NCBI GenBank assembly: GCA_011772495.1
Contig: WVZL01000029.1
Location: 556-64,555, forward strand
Source of the DNA: Candidatus Aminicenantota bacterium
Lineage (GTDB): Bacteria > Acidobacteriota > Aminicenantia > Aminicenantales > Aminicenantaceae
Direction: 5' to 3'
DNA length: 64,000 nt
In this document: one piece after another, positions 1 to 8,392 of the stretch
How the letters are laid out: every line of letters starts with the position of its first letter
How positions within the stretch are numbered: the stretch's first letter is position 1
Position numbers and translations under genes: made by a program
Notes under the pieces: generated by a model
Told to the model about the DNA's origin: nothing
The model's input: the letters and a program-made list of their open reading frames with translations, nothing else
The model's database searches: none

Positions 1-17
1 TCTCTTTTTTCTCTCAT
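1..17 (-). CDS. possible 5' end of a gene running off the left edge
   Basis: On the minus strand an ATG lies at 17-15, preceded by a good Shine-Dalgarno sequence AAAGGAG (complement of 26-32) with an 8-base spacer. Only five full codons (M-R-E-K-R) fall inside the window, so no product can be named. The position just downstream of the pilin/PilY1 genes and the basic N-terminus would fit a further pilin, but that is only a guess. Confidence 0.3.
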
Positions 18-477
18 TTTCTGTACTCCTTTCTCGTTTATTTCGGTCTTCCCAGCTGGGCAGAAGGAAGCTGTCTCTCCCTTGCGGCTGAGAAGCTTGA
101 GGTTTCTTTTCATTTTCATCACCCTCGCCCGCATTAATTGCAAATTCAGTGCCAACTTCATTTCATTTTATAAGTTATTGATAATAAATAAATTAAATCG
201 AATAGACAGAATTTTCGATGGAAATGGAAACGTCCGGAATTGTTACACAAATGATGGGTTTTATTATTTAAGCTATTGATAAAAAAAAATTTAGCGAATA
301 TTCAGCGAATGACCGGATATGACACAGTCATGTGAGAAGCTTTGGCACGAGTTCAAATCGGGGAGATTCGGAAGTAAAAAGAGATGGGGACAGTTCTATT
401 TTTTAAAATAGAAACTCTAGCCTCATGATATATAGGCAAGGATAAAAAAATAGAACCATCCCCTATCTGTTTGCTTC
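18..477. other. intergenic region left of the pilY1-like gene
   Basis: About 460 bases with no convincing gene. It holds the Shine-Dalgarno of the truncated gene at the left edge, a short palindrome around 51-60 (CCCAGCTGGG), AT-rich sequence, and one REPIN-like inverted repeat (383-467). A 65-codon plus-strand reading frame at 82-279 has no ribosome binding site and no recognisable protein character. Confidence 0.5.
383..467. repeat. REPIN-like inverted repeat, family A, copy 1
   Basis: Left arm GATGGGGACAGTTCTATTTT (383-402 and a few more T) is matched by an inverted right arm ending at 467 whose complement reads GATAGGGGATGGTTCTATTT. The arms differ at a few positions and enclose about 40 unrelated bases. 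A second copy of the same family is at 24386-24472. The pair could fold into a long stem downstream of the pilY1-like gene and might also help end transcription. Confidence 0.75.
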
Positions 478-3400
478 TTATCTAATGATCCGGTAGATTT
501 CTCTCCAGGATTTGACTTTTAGGATAGAACCTACCGGCTGCTCAAGGGTCTGGATAGTCGAGTCATACTCTTGAATATGGACCTCTCTTTTCCTCGCTCC
601 TCCCTGAGTTCTTGCCCTTTCACCCAGGGTCACAGCAGCTCTCGTTTTGGCAGCAATATTCAAGCTTTCCTCTGGCCCATTGAGCATCCTGAAGGCAGTC
701 CCCCCGACCGGGGGTCCACCCACGGCTCTGACGTATCGCGCATACAGCTTTCCTAAACCGGTAATATTCTGACAAGGATCAACGCTCTCTATGCTTCCGG
801 TCAAGGTACTGAAGTAAACGATGGAATTGGCCACTTTAGGGTCAGCCCACACTTTCTCGCCCAAGCCCAAATCTCCTGTATCTTTTTCCGCCGGCAGGTT
901 AAGAATACCAGGCTCCCCGAGGTACCACTGGACTTCAGGAGTCTCGTTATCCAGAAGAGCCACAATAGAGTAAGTGGCCATACTCGGAGCCCTGTCATCC
1001 CCTCCAGTCCCGAAATAGAGACGAGGTATGGATTCTTCTGAATAGGGATTTATCCAGACAGCGGGTTTACAAATAATCGGATAATTCTTCGAATCTTCAT
1101 AGATAATCTCACCACTCCAGGAACCCTGATTCTTAAACTCAAGGCTGACGTCTACCTTCCATATCCTTCCTTCTAGATCTCCAAAATAGACGCGGTCTGC
1201 GTATCCATCTTGATCGATATCGATGATCGAAGGGGAACCTGGAAGGGCATTGGGAATATTAAGCCCGAATATCCCGCTGGTATCGACCTCTCCTGTGTCG
1301 AGTTCCCAGAAAGATTCACCCTTCTCCAGGTCTACAGCGTAAAAAGAGTTTCCTTCTTTTCCCCCTTCGATATTGTCGTAGCCTGAACCAGTGAAGGCCA
1401 CCCAGGCGGCCTCACCTTTCTTCAAGACCTTTCCGATCGAAGGTACGGACCACGTCTCTCCCATAGTAACATGGGTGAATTCCCACAGAGGCTGAGGATT
1501 ATAAGGATCCGTGATATCCAGGGCAAAATAACAGTTTAATCCTCCCCCAATAGAGCTGCCTTTACCAGGACCATGACCGCAGATGAGGATCGTCCTCCAT
1601 TCCTGGGTTCCATCTCCATCCGTGTCAATATAAACATCCGAGGCAACAGGGCTTCCATCCACGTAAACATCTCTGGCGAAATATCTCGTTCCCGTAATTT
1701 GGTCAGAGCCCCACATGTTGTTCAGCCGCGCAAGGAGATTGTAAGGAATAAAGCCCCACAGTTCCTCCCCTGTAAGGAGGTCAAAGCAGTGAAGTATCCC
1801 GTCATTGGAACCCACATAAACAACCTTCTTCCGGTCTGCCCAGGTTTCCCTGAATAAATCATATCCTGCTCCCATCTGAGCAGGTGCCCCGTCCGGGGGA
1901 CCGATCACCAGGGGATTGGAATGGTTGATGTCTCCCAATTTCCAATCACGACCTTCTCCTCTTACAAAACCGATCAGACCTTCATTGTCGCCGTTGACAT
2001 CCTGTAGAATCGGTCCTAGGGTTCCGACATTGGCTGAAGTGAAGTCGATTCTAGTTAAACCAGGTCCTCCGGGCAAGGCCGTGTAGATCGTTCTATCTCC
2101 CGGCGCCCGAGAATCCAGCAGCTCTGCAGCATCCCAAAATATTTCGACTCCTTCGGCCACAATCTCTCGTCCAGTTGGAGAAGACATGTCAGGTCGAGTC
2201 ACAGTCCTGAGTACAGAATAAGATGTGTTCTCAAAGGCCGAGTTGGAGACGTCATAGGCTCTCAGATGCCCCTGCCAACCGGGAAAATAAAACGTTCCCC
2301 CCAAGATGAGCTTTATTTCCTGATTTTCTTCATCCATGACCGTGGCCGCGACCGAAGTCCGAGAATATTCTCCTCTATCGACATAAGTATAGATGAAGGC
2401 TATCCGATCGATAACCGGAGTCTCAAAAGAGGCTCCTACGTACTCCTCCATCTCATCCTCTTCGGCAAAGAGGAGGGCCTTCCATTTGAGTTGGGTGCCG
2501 TAATGATTGAATGAGTGCCTAGGAAGCTCAGCATAATTCTGAATTCCGGCTCCTTCATACCGGGCGTAGAATTCCCAATCTCTCCCTCCATTGTTGGAAA
2601 CATAGTACTCGATGGCCAGGCCTTCACTTGATCCTCCGATGACTCGCTGGTCTAGATTTTCCATTTGAACCCAGGTAATGGCTTGAGTGTCAGGATTCAG
2701 ATGAGGAGTGAGATTGGTTGATAGCCCTGTTCCTTGGAGGTTATAGACATCGGCCAATTCATTAATGAATAAATAGTACATCTCTGAATGGTTACCATCG
2801 GCGATCAAGAAATCTATATCGCCATCCTGGTCAAAATCCAAGACTGCCCCTAAATCAAAATCAAAGACAGTGGGGCGATCATCAAAAATTAATCTGGGCT
2901 CAAACTCTCCGTTGGTATTCCTAAAATAATAGCATTGACCTCCTATATCCTCTCCGCCAGGTTTGTAATTCCAGTTGTCTGTACCGATGATAAAATCGAT
3001 GTCTCCATCCGTATCAAAGTCGCTGAAAATGGAGACGGTAGCCGCCCCATCGAATTCATTATCATGGGTATCTCCATCTGGGTCCTGGTAGGAGGCATGT
3101 AGGCTAAAATAGTTGCTTCCGTTATTTTTATAATATCGCAGTTCAGGATAACTCACACTTCCAGTAAAAATATCCAGGTCGCCATCCGCATCAAGATCCT
3201 CAACCGAAAGCGTACTGAGGCCGCGATTTCCCCATCCTGTTTCGAGAACCGGAGTAGATTCAACAAAAAATGTATTTTCATCGATCATTCCGCTGGCAGT
3301 ATTCCTGAGCAAGACTACTTCTCCAGCATAGTTCCCCACTAAAACATCCAGATCCTCGTCGTTATCAAAATCGAGAGACACCATCATGGTCGCCGACCAG

Positions 3401-4059
3401 GCAATTCCTTTTACAATACTGGCGCTGGCGCTCGTCAGGTCTGTCTGAGTAAAATAAAACAATCCTTCGTCTGCTAGGTGATTCTCGTAGAGCCAGATCC
3501 TTTTTGGAGTGTAAGGACTGCTCGATTGGGAGGCAATGAACAGAAAATCATAGTCTCCATCTCCATCATAATCTTCTGAGGTCAGCCCACAGTGTCCGCT
3601 TCCATCAATCGCCTCTCCTTTAACTCCGGCCGTTGGCCAGCCTCCCGATCCCTCGCATCCATCAACCCAGTGAGTGATCTCGAACGTCCCCACCAGCCCC
3701 TCAACTCCCATATTCCGCACAAAAGCGAGAACATTGCTATAACTGCTGCTTGACCCTACAAAATCAGGCCAGCCATCACCGTCAAAATCTTGGGCGGCAA
3801 CCGTGTTTATCCAGATAGGCATGGCGTTGGGATTGGACACGTTGAAGTTTGCTCCCAGCCTATTCAGGGTAACAAAACCACCACCCCAGTTGCTCACTGA
3901 ACTGCTCGGGTCTTTATATTCGGTGGTGTTAAAGTGCTCTGTAAAATTTTCACTGGTATCATTGCACTCCTGTTCCTGGGCCAAGAATTTCACAGCCAAG
4001 AAAGTAAGGATTATGGTTAACAAAAAAACAAATGTCCTAATTTTATTTATTTTATTCAT
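478..4059 (-). CDS. pilY1: PilY1-like type IV pilus tip/adhesin protein with FG-GAP repeats
   Basis: Large secreted protein of about 1193 residues, last gene of the minor-pilin group. After a signal/membrane segment (about residues 8-25) come six or more Asp-rich FG-GAP/VCBS-type calcium loops, from DFDGDGWPDF near residue 90 to DFDQDGDIDF near residue 405. From about residue 740 to 1130 there is a PilY1/PilC-type beta-propeller (VYVGSNDGILHCFD near 743; calcium loop DIDQDGYAD near 945). Known PilY1 proteins sit at the pilus tip and control extension, retraction and adhesion. The usual N-terminal von Willebrand A domain is not seen; the FG-GAP repeats stand in its place. I chose the ATG at 4059 because GAAGGA lies just before it and the signal peptide follows at once; an in-frame start at 4119 would overlap the upstream gene. 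Family assignment is good; the tip role is inferred from homology and neighbours. Confidence 0.85.
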   Translation of the reverse strand: MNKINKIRTFVFLLTIILTFLAVKFLAQEQECNDTSENFTEHFNTTEYKDPSSSVSNWGGGFVTLNRLGANFNVSNPNAMPIWINTVAAQDFDGDGWPDFVGSSSSYSNVLAFVRNMGVEGLVGTFEITHWVDGCEGSGGWPTAGVKGEAIDGSGHCGLTSEDYDGDGDYDFLFIASQSSSPYTPKRIWLYENHLADEGLFYFTQTDLTSASASIVKGIAWSATMMVSLDFDNDEDLDVLVGNYAGEVVLLRNTASGMIDENTFFVESTPVLETGWGNRGLSTLSVEDLDADGDLDIFTGSVSYPELRYYKNNGSNYFSLHASYQDPDGDTHDNEFDGAATVSIFSDFDTDGDIDFIIGTDNWNYKPGGEDIGGQCYYFRNTNGEFEPRLIFDDRPTVFDFDLGAVLDFDQDGDIDFLIADGNHSEMYYLFINELADVYNLQGTGLSTNLTPHLNPDTQAITWVQMENLDQRVIGGSSEGLAIEYYVSNNGGRDWEFYARYEGAGIQNYAELPRHSFNHYGTQLKWKALLFAEEDEMEEYVGASFETPVIDRIAFIYTYVDRGEYSRTSVAATVMDEENQEIKLILGGTFYFPGWQGHLRAYDVSNSAFENTSYSVLRTVTRPDMSSPTGREIVAEGVEIFWDAAELLDSRAPGDRTIYTALPGGPGLTRIDFTSANVGTLGPILQDVNGDNEGLIGFVRGEGRDWKLGDINHSNPLVIGPPDGAPAQMGAGYDLFRETWADRKKVVYVGSNDGILHCFDLLTGEELWGFIPYNLLARLNNMWGSDQITGTRYFARDVYVDGSPVASDVYIDTDGDGTQEWRTILICGHGPGKGSSIGGGLNCYFALDITDPYNPQPLWEFTHVTMGETWSVPSIGKVLKKGEAAWVAFTGSGYDNIEGGKEGNSFYAVDLEKGESFWELDTGEVDTSGIFGLNIPNALPGSPSIIDIDQDGYADRVYFGDLEGRIWKVDVSLEFKNQGSWSGEIIYEDSKNYPIICKPAVWINPYSEESIPRLYFGTGGDDRAPSMATYSIVALLDNETPEVQWYLGEPGILNLPAEKDTGDLGLGEKVWADPKVANSIVYFSTLTGSIESVDPCQNITGLGKLYARYVRAVGGPPVGGTAFRMLNGPEESLNIAAKTRAAVTLGERARTQGGARKREVHIQEYDSTIQTLEQPVGSILKVKSWREIYRIIR

Positions 4060-4090
4060 TTCCTTCTCTCTCGTTTTAATTGAATTGTGT

Positions 4091-4702
4091 TCATCCTTCA
4101 TCCTCAAGAGACAATTCAATCTCTAATCTTGAAGTTGTCATATTTTTTCCTACACCTACACACCCGATACAGACCAACAGCGCGTCTCTCGAGTCAGGCG
4201 TCCCGCCTGCGGCCTCATCGTCAATCAAGAATACAGTGTAGGTGTAACGAGGATTGAAACTGCCGTCCTGATTTTGAATATAGGGCTGGCGGCAAAAAAT
4301 GACAGTATTCAGATTAGGGTTTCCATCTCCGTCAGGATCTATCAAATCCAGTAATTCCTGGTCATTCAGTTTTCTAAAATAATTATCTGCTTGGGGGGTA
4401 TCGATTCCAGACGGTTCAAGGAGATAATGACCGCTAAAACTGCTCCAATTCCCATCTTCAAAAAGGATTTCAATCTCAGACCAAGCCATGCCAAATCCTG
4501 CCTCAGCCGCATTCAAGGCCTGCTGTTGAGAACGAATGCTTCCGGCGACTTTGCTGCCTGTGCTGGTTACCATTAGAAGGACTAATCCGACAACCTGTAA
4601 AAAAACCAGCACCAGGAAGACCACAATCAAGCCCACTCCCTTTTCCTGATTTGAAGCAGGGACTGGATTGTGGAACAGCGGAGATCTTTTTTTCTCCTTC
4701 AT
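4091..4702 (-). CDS. pilX: PilX-like minor pilin/pilus assembly protein
   Basis: 203 residues. The N-terminus has EKGVGLIVVFLVLVFLQVV at about residues 20-38, followed by a long hydrophobic helix and then SQQQALNAAEAG near residue 65, the typical PilX_N pattern (glutamate and ALNAAEAG after the helix). The rest is an Asp/Gly-rich globular part with a DPDGDGNPN loop that may bind calcium. PilX-family proteins are minor pilins that prime assembly and associate with PilY1. It has a strong ribosome site (AGGAGGAAAATG) and lies directly upstream of the pilY1-like gene, so the two are almost certainly co-transcribed. No classical G-F prepilin site is seen; the G-V-G-L context is typical for the PilX group. 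Confidence 0.8.
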   Translation of the reverse strand: MKEKKRSPLFHNPVPASNQEKGVGLIVVFLVLVFLQVVGLVLLMVTSTGSKVAGSIRSQQQALNAAEAGFGMAWSEIEILFEDGNWSSFSGHYLLEPSGIDTPQADNYFRKLNDQELLDLIDPDGDGNPNLNTVIFCRQPYIQNQDGSFNPRYTYTVFLIDDEAAGGTPDSRDALLVCIGCVGVGKNMTTSRLEIELSLEDEG

Positions 4703-5154
4703 TTTCCTCCTCCTTCAGTTAGTTCCGATGGTATTAAGGGTAGGGAACCCTTCTTTATATTTCTTCTTGACTGTTCCTCCTATGAAACAGATTAACCATT
4801 TTTAGTCAATCTTTGGCCCTAAGTCAATGAATAACTTCCTCCTGAAGAAATTCGTATTCTTCCAGGAAAGGCAATTCCCCATCACCTTTCTTGAGCACTT
4901 TATTTAGTCGAGAGGCCACCTGTTTTTTTGGATAAATCATTGATACTAAAAATGAATCTTCAAGCTTGGGTGAACATAACTTATTGAAAAAAAAGCCTAA
5001 TAAGAATGATAGGGATTTGCTGAAAAATATAGTGTTCAGAAACTACACACCACAAACTTTCTATTAAAAGGGAGTAATTATTTCATGGATAGGAATTGAG
5101 GAGACAGAGAAAGTCTTTCTCCTTATAACAAAGAGGATTAAAATGAGGGGTTCT
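4703..5154. other. 452-base gap inside the minor-pilin group
   Basis: No gene is certain. On the minus strand 5042-4824 is free of stops for 73 codons and contains an ATG at 4940-4938 that would give a 38-residue charged peptide (begins MIYPKKQVASRLNKVLKK). It has no ribosome site and no match I recognise. A small hairpin (AAGGGT at 4736-4741, ACCCTT at 4747-4752) is present. The gap separates pilX/pilY1 from pilW/pilV, so the downstream pair may have its own promoter here. Confidence 0.4.
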
Positions 5155-5766
5155 TTAAACGGGTTTATTGCGGAGCTTGACCACCGTGTTTAAGGTTTCC
5201 TGAAAATCACGACCATACCGATTCTGCCTGGTCGTTAAGGCGATATCGATGCTGAAAACCGTGGAGAGATCTGGCACTGAGGAAAGGTCCATTCCTTCGG
5301 AGCTCAAACTAAAAGCATCGACTCTTTCAGCCAGCAACCTGATACTGTCGGCTCTAGAGCTGACCCCGTCTTTAGCATCCAGGATTCTTTCCAGCCTCTT
5401 GGGGTCTTCTGGCTTTTGCCGATAGATGATGTAATCGAATTCATTGGCGACATCAATGATCAGGCCAGACGCATCCACGGCAGGGACTTGGAGAATGAGA
5501 CAGTTGGTTGAAGTCGTATAGCCATTCCAGGTCTGAACAACCTGGATCCCTTCTTTTATATCTCTGGCAATCCAATCCAGAACGTACCGCCCCTCGCGCA
5601 GGACTTTTGCCTGGGCATCTTGGTTTATGAAATACCGCTGTCCGCTGGTGTAAAGAGTCACTAAAGCTAGGATGATAAGAGCCGAGAGGGCAAGGACGAC
5701 TAAAAGCTCAACCAAGGTCAAGCCTTGGGCCTTGAATTTCTTTTGACTTGTTTTATAGAATTTCAT
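5155..5766 (-). CDS. pilW: PilW-like minor prepilin
   Basis: 203 residues. Short basic leader, then the prepilin peptidase site AQGLTLVELLVVLALSAL (about residues 13-30), with glycine before the cut and glutamate at +5 of the mature protein; leucine rather than the usual phenylalanine is at +1. A single hydrophobic helix is followed by a beta-rich globular region (YINQDAQAKVLREGRYVLDWIARDI), as in PilW/PilJ-type pseudopilins. The protein should be cleaved and methylated by a prepilin peptidase (not in this window) and enter the pilus initiation complex. It follows the pilV-like gene by 15 bases in the same operon. Confidence 0.8.
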   Translation of the reverse strand: MKFYKTSQKKFKAQGLTLVELLVVLALSALIILALVTLYTSGQRYFINQDAQAKVLREGRYVLDWIARDIKEGIQVVQTWNGYTTSTNCLILQVPAVDASGLIIDVANEFDYIIYRQKPEDPKRLERILDAKDGVSSRADSIRLLAERVDAFSLSSEGMDLSSVPDLSTVFSIDIALTTRQNRYGRDFQETLNTVVKLRNKPV

Positions 5767-5781
5767 GACGCCCTCGCTTTC

Positions 5782-6186
5782 CTATTTTTTATTGATCCCC
5801 TCTCTAGTGATGTAGGTGACGATATCTTTCCGCATGCTCTGCCCTCGGTAAGTCCAAAATACACTGATGGTCAACTTCTTGATGTCAGCCCCCACCGAAT
5901 CTTCGATGGTCCGAACTCCGCTGCTGTTTTCCAAGAGGGTGAGGCTGTCATTGGTGAAGGATGGCCCTAAAGCTAGAATCTCATCAAAAGTCAAATTGCG
6001 AATATTCTCCAACTCTTCTTGAGCACATTGAGTGGCAATGGCAGTTTGCTTCATTCGAGAGAGGAGGTTAAAACCATAAATAAAAACACTAAGGAGAGCC
6101 ATTAAGGCAACAGCTACCACCACAATGGTAACCAGAACCTCGACTAGAGTAAATCCCTCTTCCTTGCGTTTCCGTTTGAGCATCAT
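5782..6186 (-). CDS. pilV: PilV-like minor prepilin
   Basis: 134 residues. Canonical type IV prepilin N-terminus: basic leader MMLKRKRKEEG, then FTLVEVLVTIVVVAVALMAL (cut between G and F, glutamate at +5) and a membrane helix to about residue 37. The remaining part resembles type IV pilus modification protein PilV (region TAIATQCAQEELENIRNLTF). It is the first gene of the pilV-pilW pair, with a strong Shine-Dalgarno AGGAGGAGG before tandem ATG codons. It probably acts with PilW, PilX and the PilY1-like protein in building the pilus tip complex. Confidence 0.82.
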   Translation of the reverse strand: MMLKRKRKEEGFTLVEVLVTIVVVAVALMALLSVFIYGFNLLSRMKQTAIATQCAQEELENIRNLTFDEILALGPSFTNDSLTLLENSSGVRTIEDSVGADIKKLTISVFWTYRGQSMRKDIVTYITREGINKK

Positions 6187-6592
6187 CTTGCCTCCTCCTT
6201 AGCTTTTCTTTGCTGGCTCTTCTGCCTTAATTATAAGCGATTTTTTCATATTTTTAAAAAATGTTCTTTTATCTCTACAGCTTATTCTCCAATGAGAGCT
6301 CTTCATATTACTAATATGATTTTAGCCTGTCCTTAGTCAATTACCTAAGAGGATGAATTTCAGGGTGATATTTTTTCCCTCCTCTATCCACCATTCGGCA
6401 AAACCTCCTCACCTTAAAGGAGTAGCCTTTACCCTGCAGAGAGCACTCCCTCTTCTTGACTTTTATGGCGGTCGCATGTGCTCTCATATCTTTAGTCGTG
6501 GGAAACGGGCCACTTTCTAAATTTTTTCGTTAGAAAAGCGAGGAACCAGGGTCTGTTGAATTTTACCCCTGACTGTGGTATTGGATAATTAA
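6187..6592. other. divergent intergenic region with inverted repeats
   Basis: 406 bases between the divergent pilV and glycosyltransferase genes without a reading frame I trust. Apart from the candidate pilV promoter it contains a perfect 8-base inverted repeat GAGAGCAC (6439-6446) / GTGCTCTC (6478-6485) enclosing 31 bases, a CTCCT/AGGAG hairpin just before it, and an inverted repeat TTTCTAA/TTAGAAA close to 6520-6540. The central part is more G+C-rich than the edges. It may be a structured leader or a small RNA; I recognise no riboswitch class. Confidence 0.4.
6230..6258 (-). promoter_or_regulatory. candidate sigma-70 promoter for pilV-pilW
   Basis: On the minus strand TATAAT (complement of 6230-6235) is preceded with a 17-base spacer by TTTAAA (6253-6258), a weak -35. 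Transcription would start about 6224, some 38 bases before the pilV start. The -10 is perfect but the area is AT-rich, so the match could be chance. Confidence 0.4.
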
Positions 6593-8392
6593 ATGATCGA
6601 GGAAAGAAGAACCGCTTTTTCTGCCCTGTTGCTCATCTTCCTCTTCTTTCTGGGGCTTTCGCTTTTCATCAACCTGCCTGCTCTCCAGAAGCACTTTCTT
6701 TTTGCCGATGAAGCCATCTATTACGCCATGACCCAAAGCCTGGCTCAAGATGGTGACCTTGAATACACGAATAAAGATTTGCTCCGCTACTATAAGGCTT
6801 TTCCATCCGGGCCCTTGGGTATATTTTTAAAAAAAGGCAAAGACAACAAAATATTCTTTGCTAAATCCTTTGCCTACCCCCTCTTTGTCGCTCCCTTCGT
6901 AAAAATCTTCGGAAACAACGGCTTCTTAGTTTTTCACTCAGTCCTTCTGCTCCTCATGATGCTCATGGGATACGCCTATTTCTCTTTATCGAACCAGCCT
7001 TCACTCTCGCTCTTGTATACTCTCACCTTTCTGTTTGCATCCATCGCCATAGTCTATTTCATCTGGATTTCTCCGGATTTCTTTAACCTATTCCTCGTCT
7101 TTGCCGTCGCCTTCCTCTGGCTTTATAAAATAAAATACTCAGAAAAGGAAAACCAAGTCAAAATAAAGGGTAAACTCCAGAGCTTCTTCCTTTCCGACTG
7201 GACAGATTATTTGGCTAGCGCTTTGGCGGGAATCGCTGTTTTTTCCAAACCCCCCAATATCGTCCTGATGGGTCCTTTGGTCTTGCATGTCTTGTTCAAG
7301 AAAAGATTCCTAAAAGCTCTGCTGATGATCCTCGTGTTCCTTTTCGTATCGGGTCTCTTTTGGGGCACGAACTACCTGGTGACCGGTGAATGGAATTACC
7401 AGGGTGGAGAGAGGAAAACATTCTATGGACCCTATCCTTTAGAAAAAGAGAGGGTGACATTTGACTCTTTGGGTCATGAAATGACATCCGAAGGGTACGG
7501 CGGGAAGCATCTTCTTCCGCCAAGAGTTTTTATTTATAATCTCTTCTATTATTTTTGGGGAAGGTTCACGGGAATAACTTGGTATTTCTTTCCTGCCCTT
7601 CTCTTCTTGACCCTTTTCTTCTTCGGGAAAAAACGCTCCTACCAATGGCTGGTCTTCACAGCCCTCTTCGCGGAAATCCTGATCTATATCATTCTCATGC
7701 CCGATAACTATGCTGGCGGGGGAGGCGCCCTGGCCAACCGGTACTTCCTGAACATCTATCCTCTCTTCCTCTTCCTCCCTGGATTGAAAAAGAGCTTTAA
7801 AGAGGTTGGCTTGAGCTGGATAGTCGCCTCGCTGTTTATCTCTCAGATTCTCATCAGCCCCATGCTCCATTCCCACTACCCGGCCACCCATGCTAAAAAA
7901 TTCCCTTTTAAAATTCTTCCGGTGGAGCTAACCCTCATCAACAACATCCCCACCAACACCAATCCAAACGCCTCTCGACAAAAAGTCGGAGCAGAATCTC
8001 AACAGGCCTGGATCTATTTTTTGGATGACAATTTTCATCCTAAGCTGGAGCCAAACGGATTCTGGACACGAGGTCCTCGGCCAGCAGAGATCATCCTGAA
8101 AACCTGGTTTCCGGTGAAAAAACTCATCTTTCACCTCCACAACAACCCTCGCTTGAGGAACGAGATAACTGTTAAAGTGGAGAGACAGAAGCAGAAAATC
8201 ACCCTCCCCAAGAAACAATGGGGAACACTCGAATTCCCGGTCGGCAAGGGTTTTCATATGAAGGCCACGCATCTCTACAAAATAAAGATCAAGGCCTCCA
8301 AGGGCTCTATCCCTTACTACGAAGATGAAAGCAGCGATGAAAGAAGATATCTGGGTGTGTTTTTCGAAATCGAGATTATTCCTGAGGAATGA
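6593..8392 (+). CDS. polytopic membrane glycosyltransferase, GT39/ArnT-like
   Basis: 599 residues with about ten or more hydrophobic segments between residues 10 and 420 and a soluble C-terminal part of about 150 residues. The first periplasmic loop has the FADEAIYYAMTQSL motif (about residues 37-50); an acidic D-E pair here is the hallmark of the PMT/ArnT (GT39, GT-C fold) superfamily, which uses polyprenyl-phosphate sugars. The C-terminal part is predicted beta-rich and may bind carbohydrate. The gene overlaps asnB by one base, so the two are translated together. Substrate and acceptor cannot be told; glycosylation of pilins or a surface polysaccharide is possible since pilus genes lie on the other side of the promoter region, but that is inference. 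Confidence 0.65.
   Translation: MIEERRTAFSALLLIFLFFLGLSLFINLPALQKHFLFADEAIYYAMTQSLAQDGDLEYTNKDLLRYYKAFPSGPLGIFLKKGKDNKIFFAKSFAYPLFVAPFVKIFGNNGFLVFHSVLLLLMMLMGYAYFSLSNQPSLSLLYTLTFLFASIAIVYFIWISPDFFNLFLVFAVAFLWLYKIKYSEKENQVKIKGKLQSFFLSDWTDYLASALAGIAVFSKPPNIVLMGPLVLHVLFKKRFLKALLMILVFLFVSGLFWGTNYLVTGEWNYQGGERKTFYGPYPLEKERVTFDSLGHEMTSEGYGGKHLLPPRVFIYNLFYYFWGRFTGITWYFFPALLFLTLFFFGKKRSYQWLVFTALFAEILIYIILMPDNYAGGGGALANRYFLNIYPLFLFLPGLKKSFKEVGLSWIVASLFISQILISPMLHSHYPATHAKKFPFKILPVELTLINNIPTNTNPNASRQKVGAESQQAWIYFLDDNFHPKLEPNGFWTRGPRPAEIILKTWFPVKKLIFHLHNNPRLRNEITVKVERQKQKITLPKKQWGTLEFPVGKGFHMKATHLYKIKIKASKGSIPYYEDESSDERRYLGVFFEIEIIPEE

Noticed and set aside
82-279. 65-codon plus-strand frame at the left end
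   Set aside because: No ribosome site, low-complexity AT-rich sequence and no protein-like pattern.
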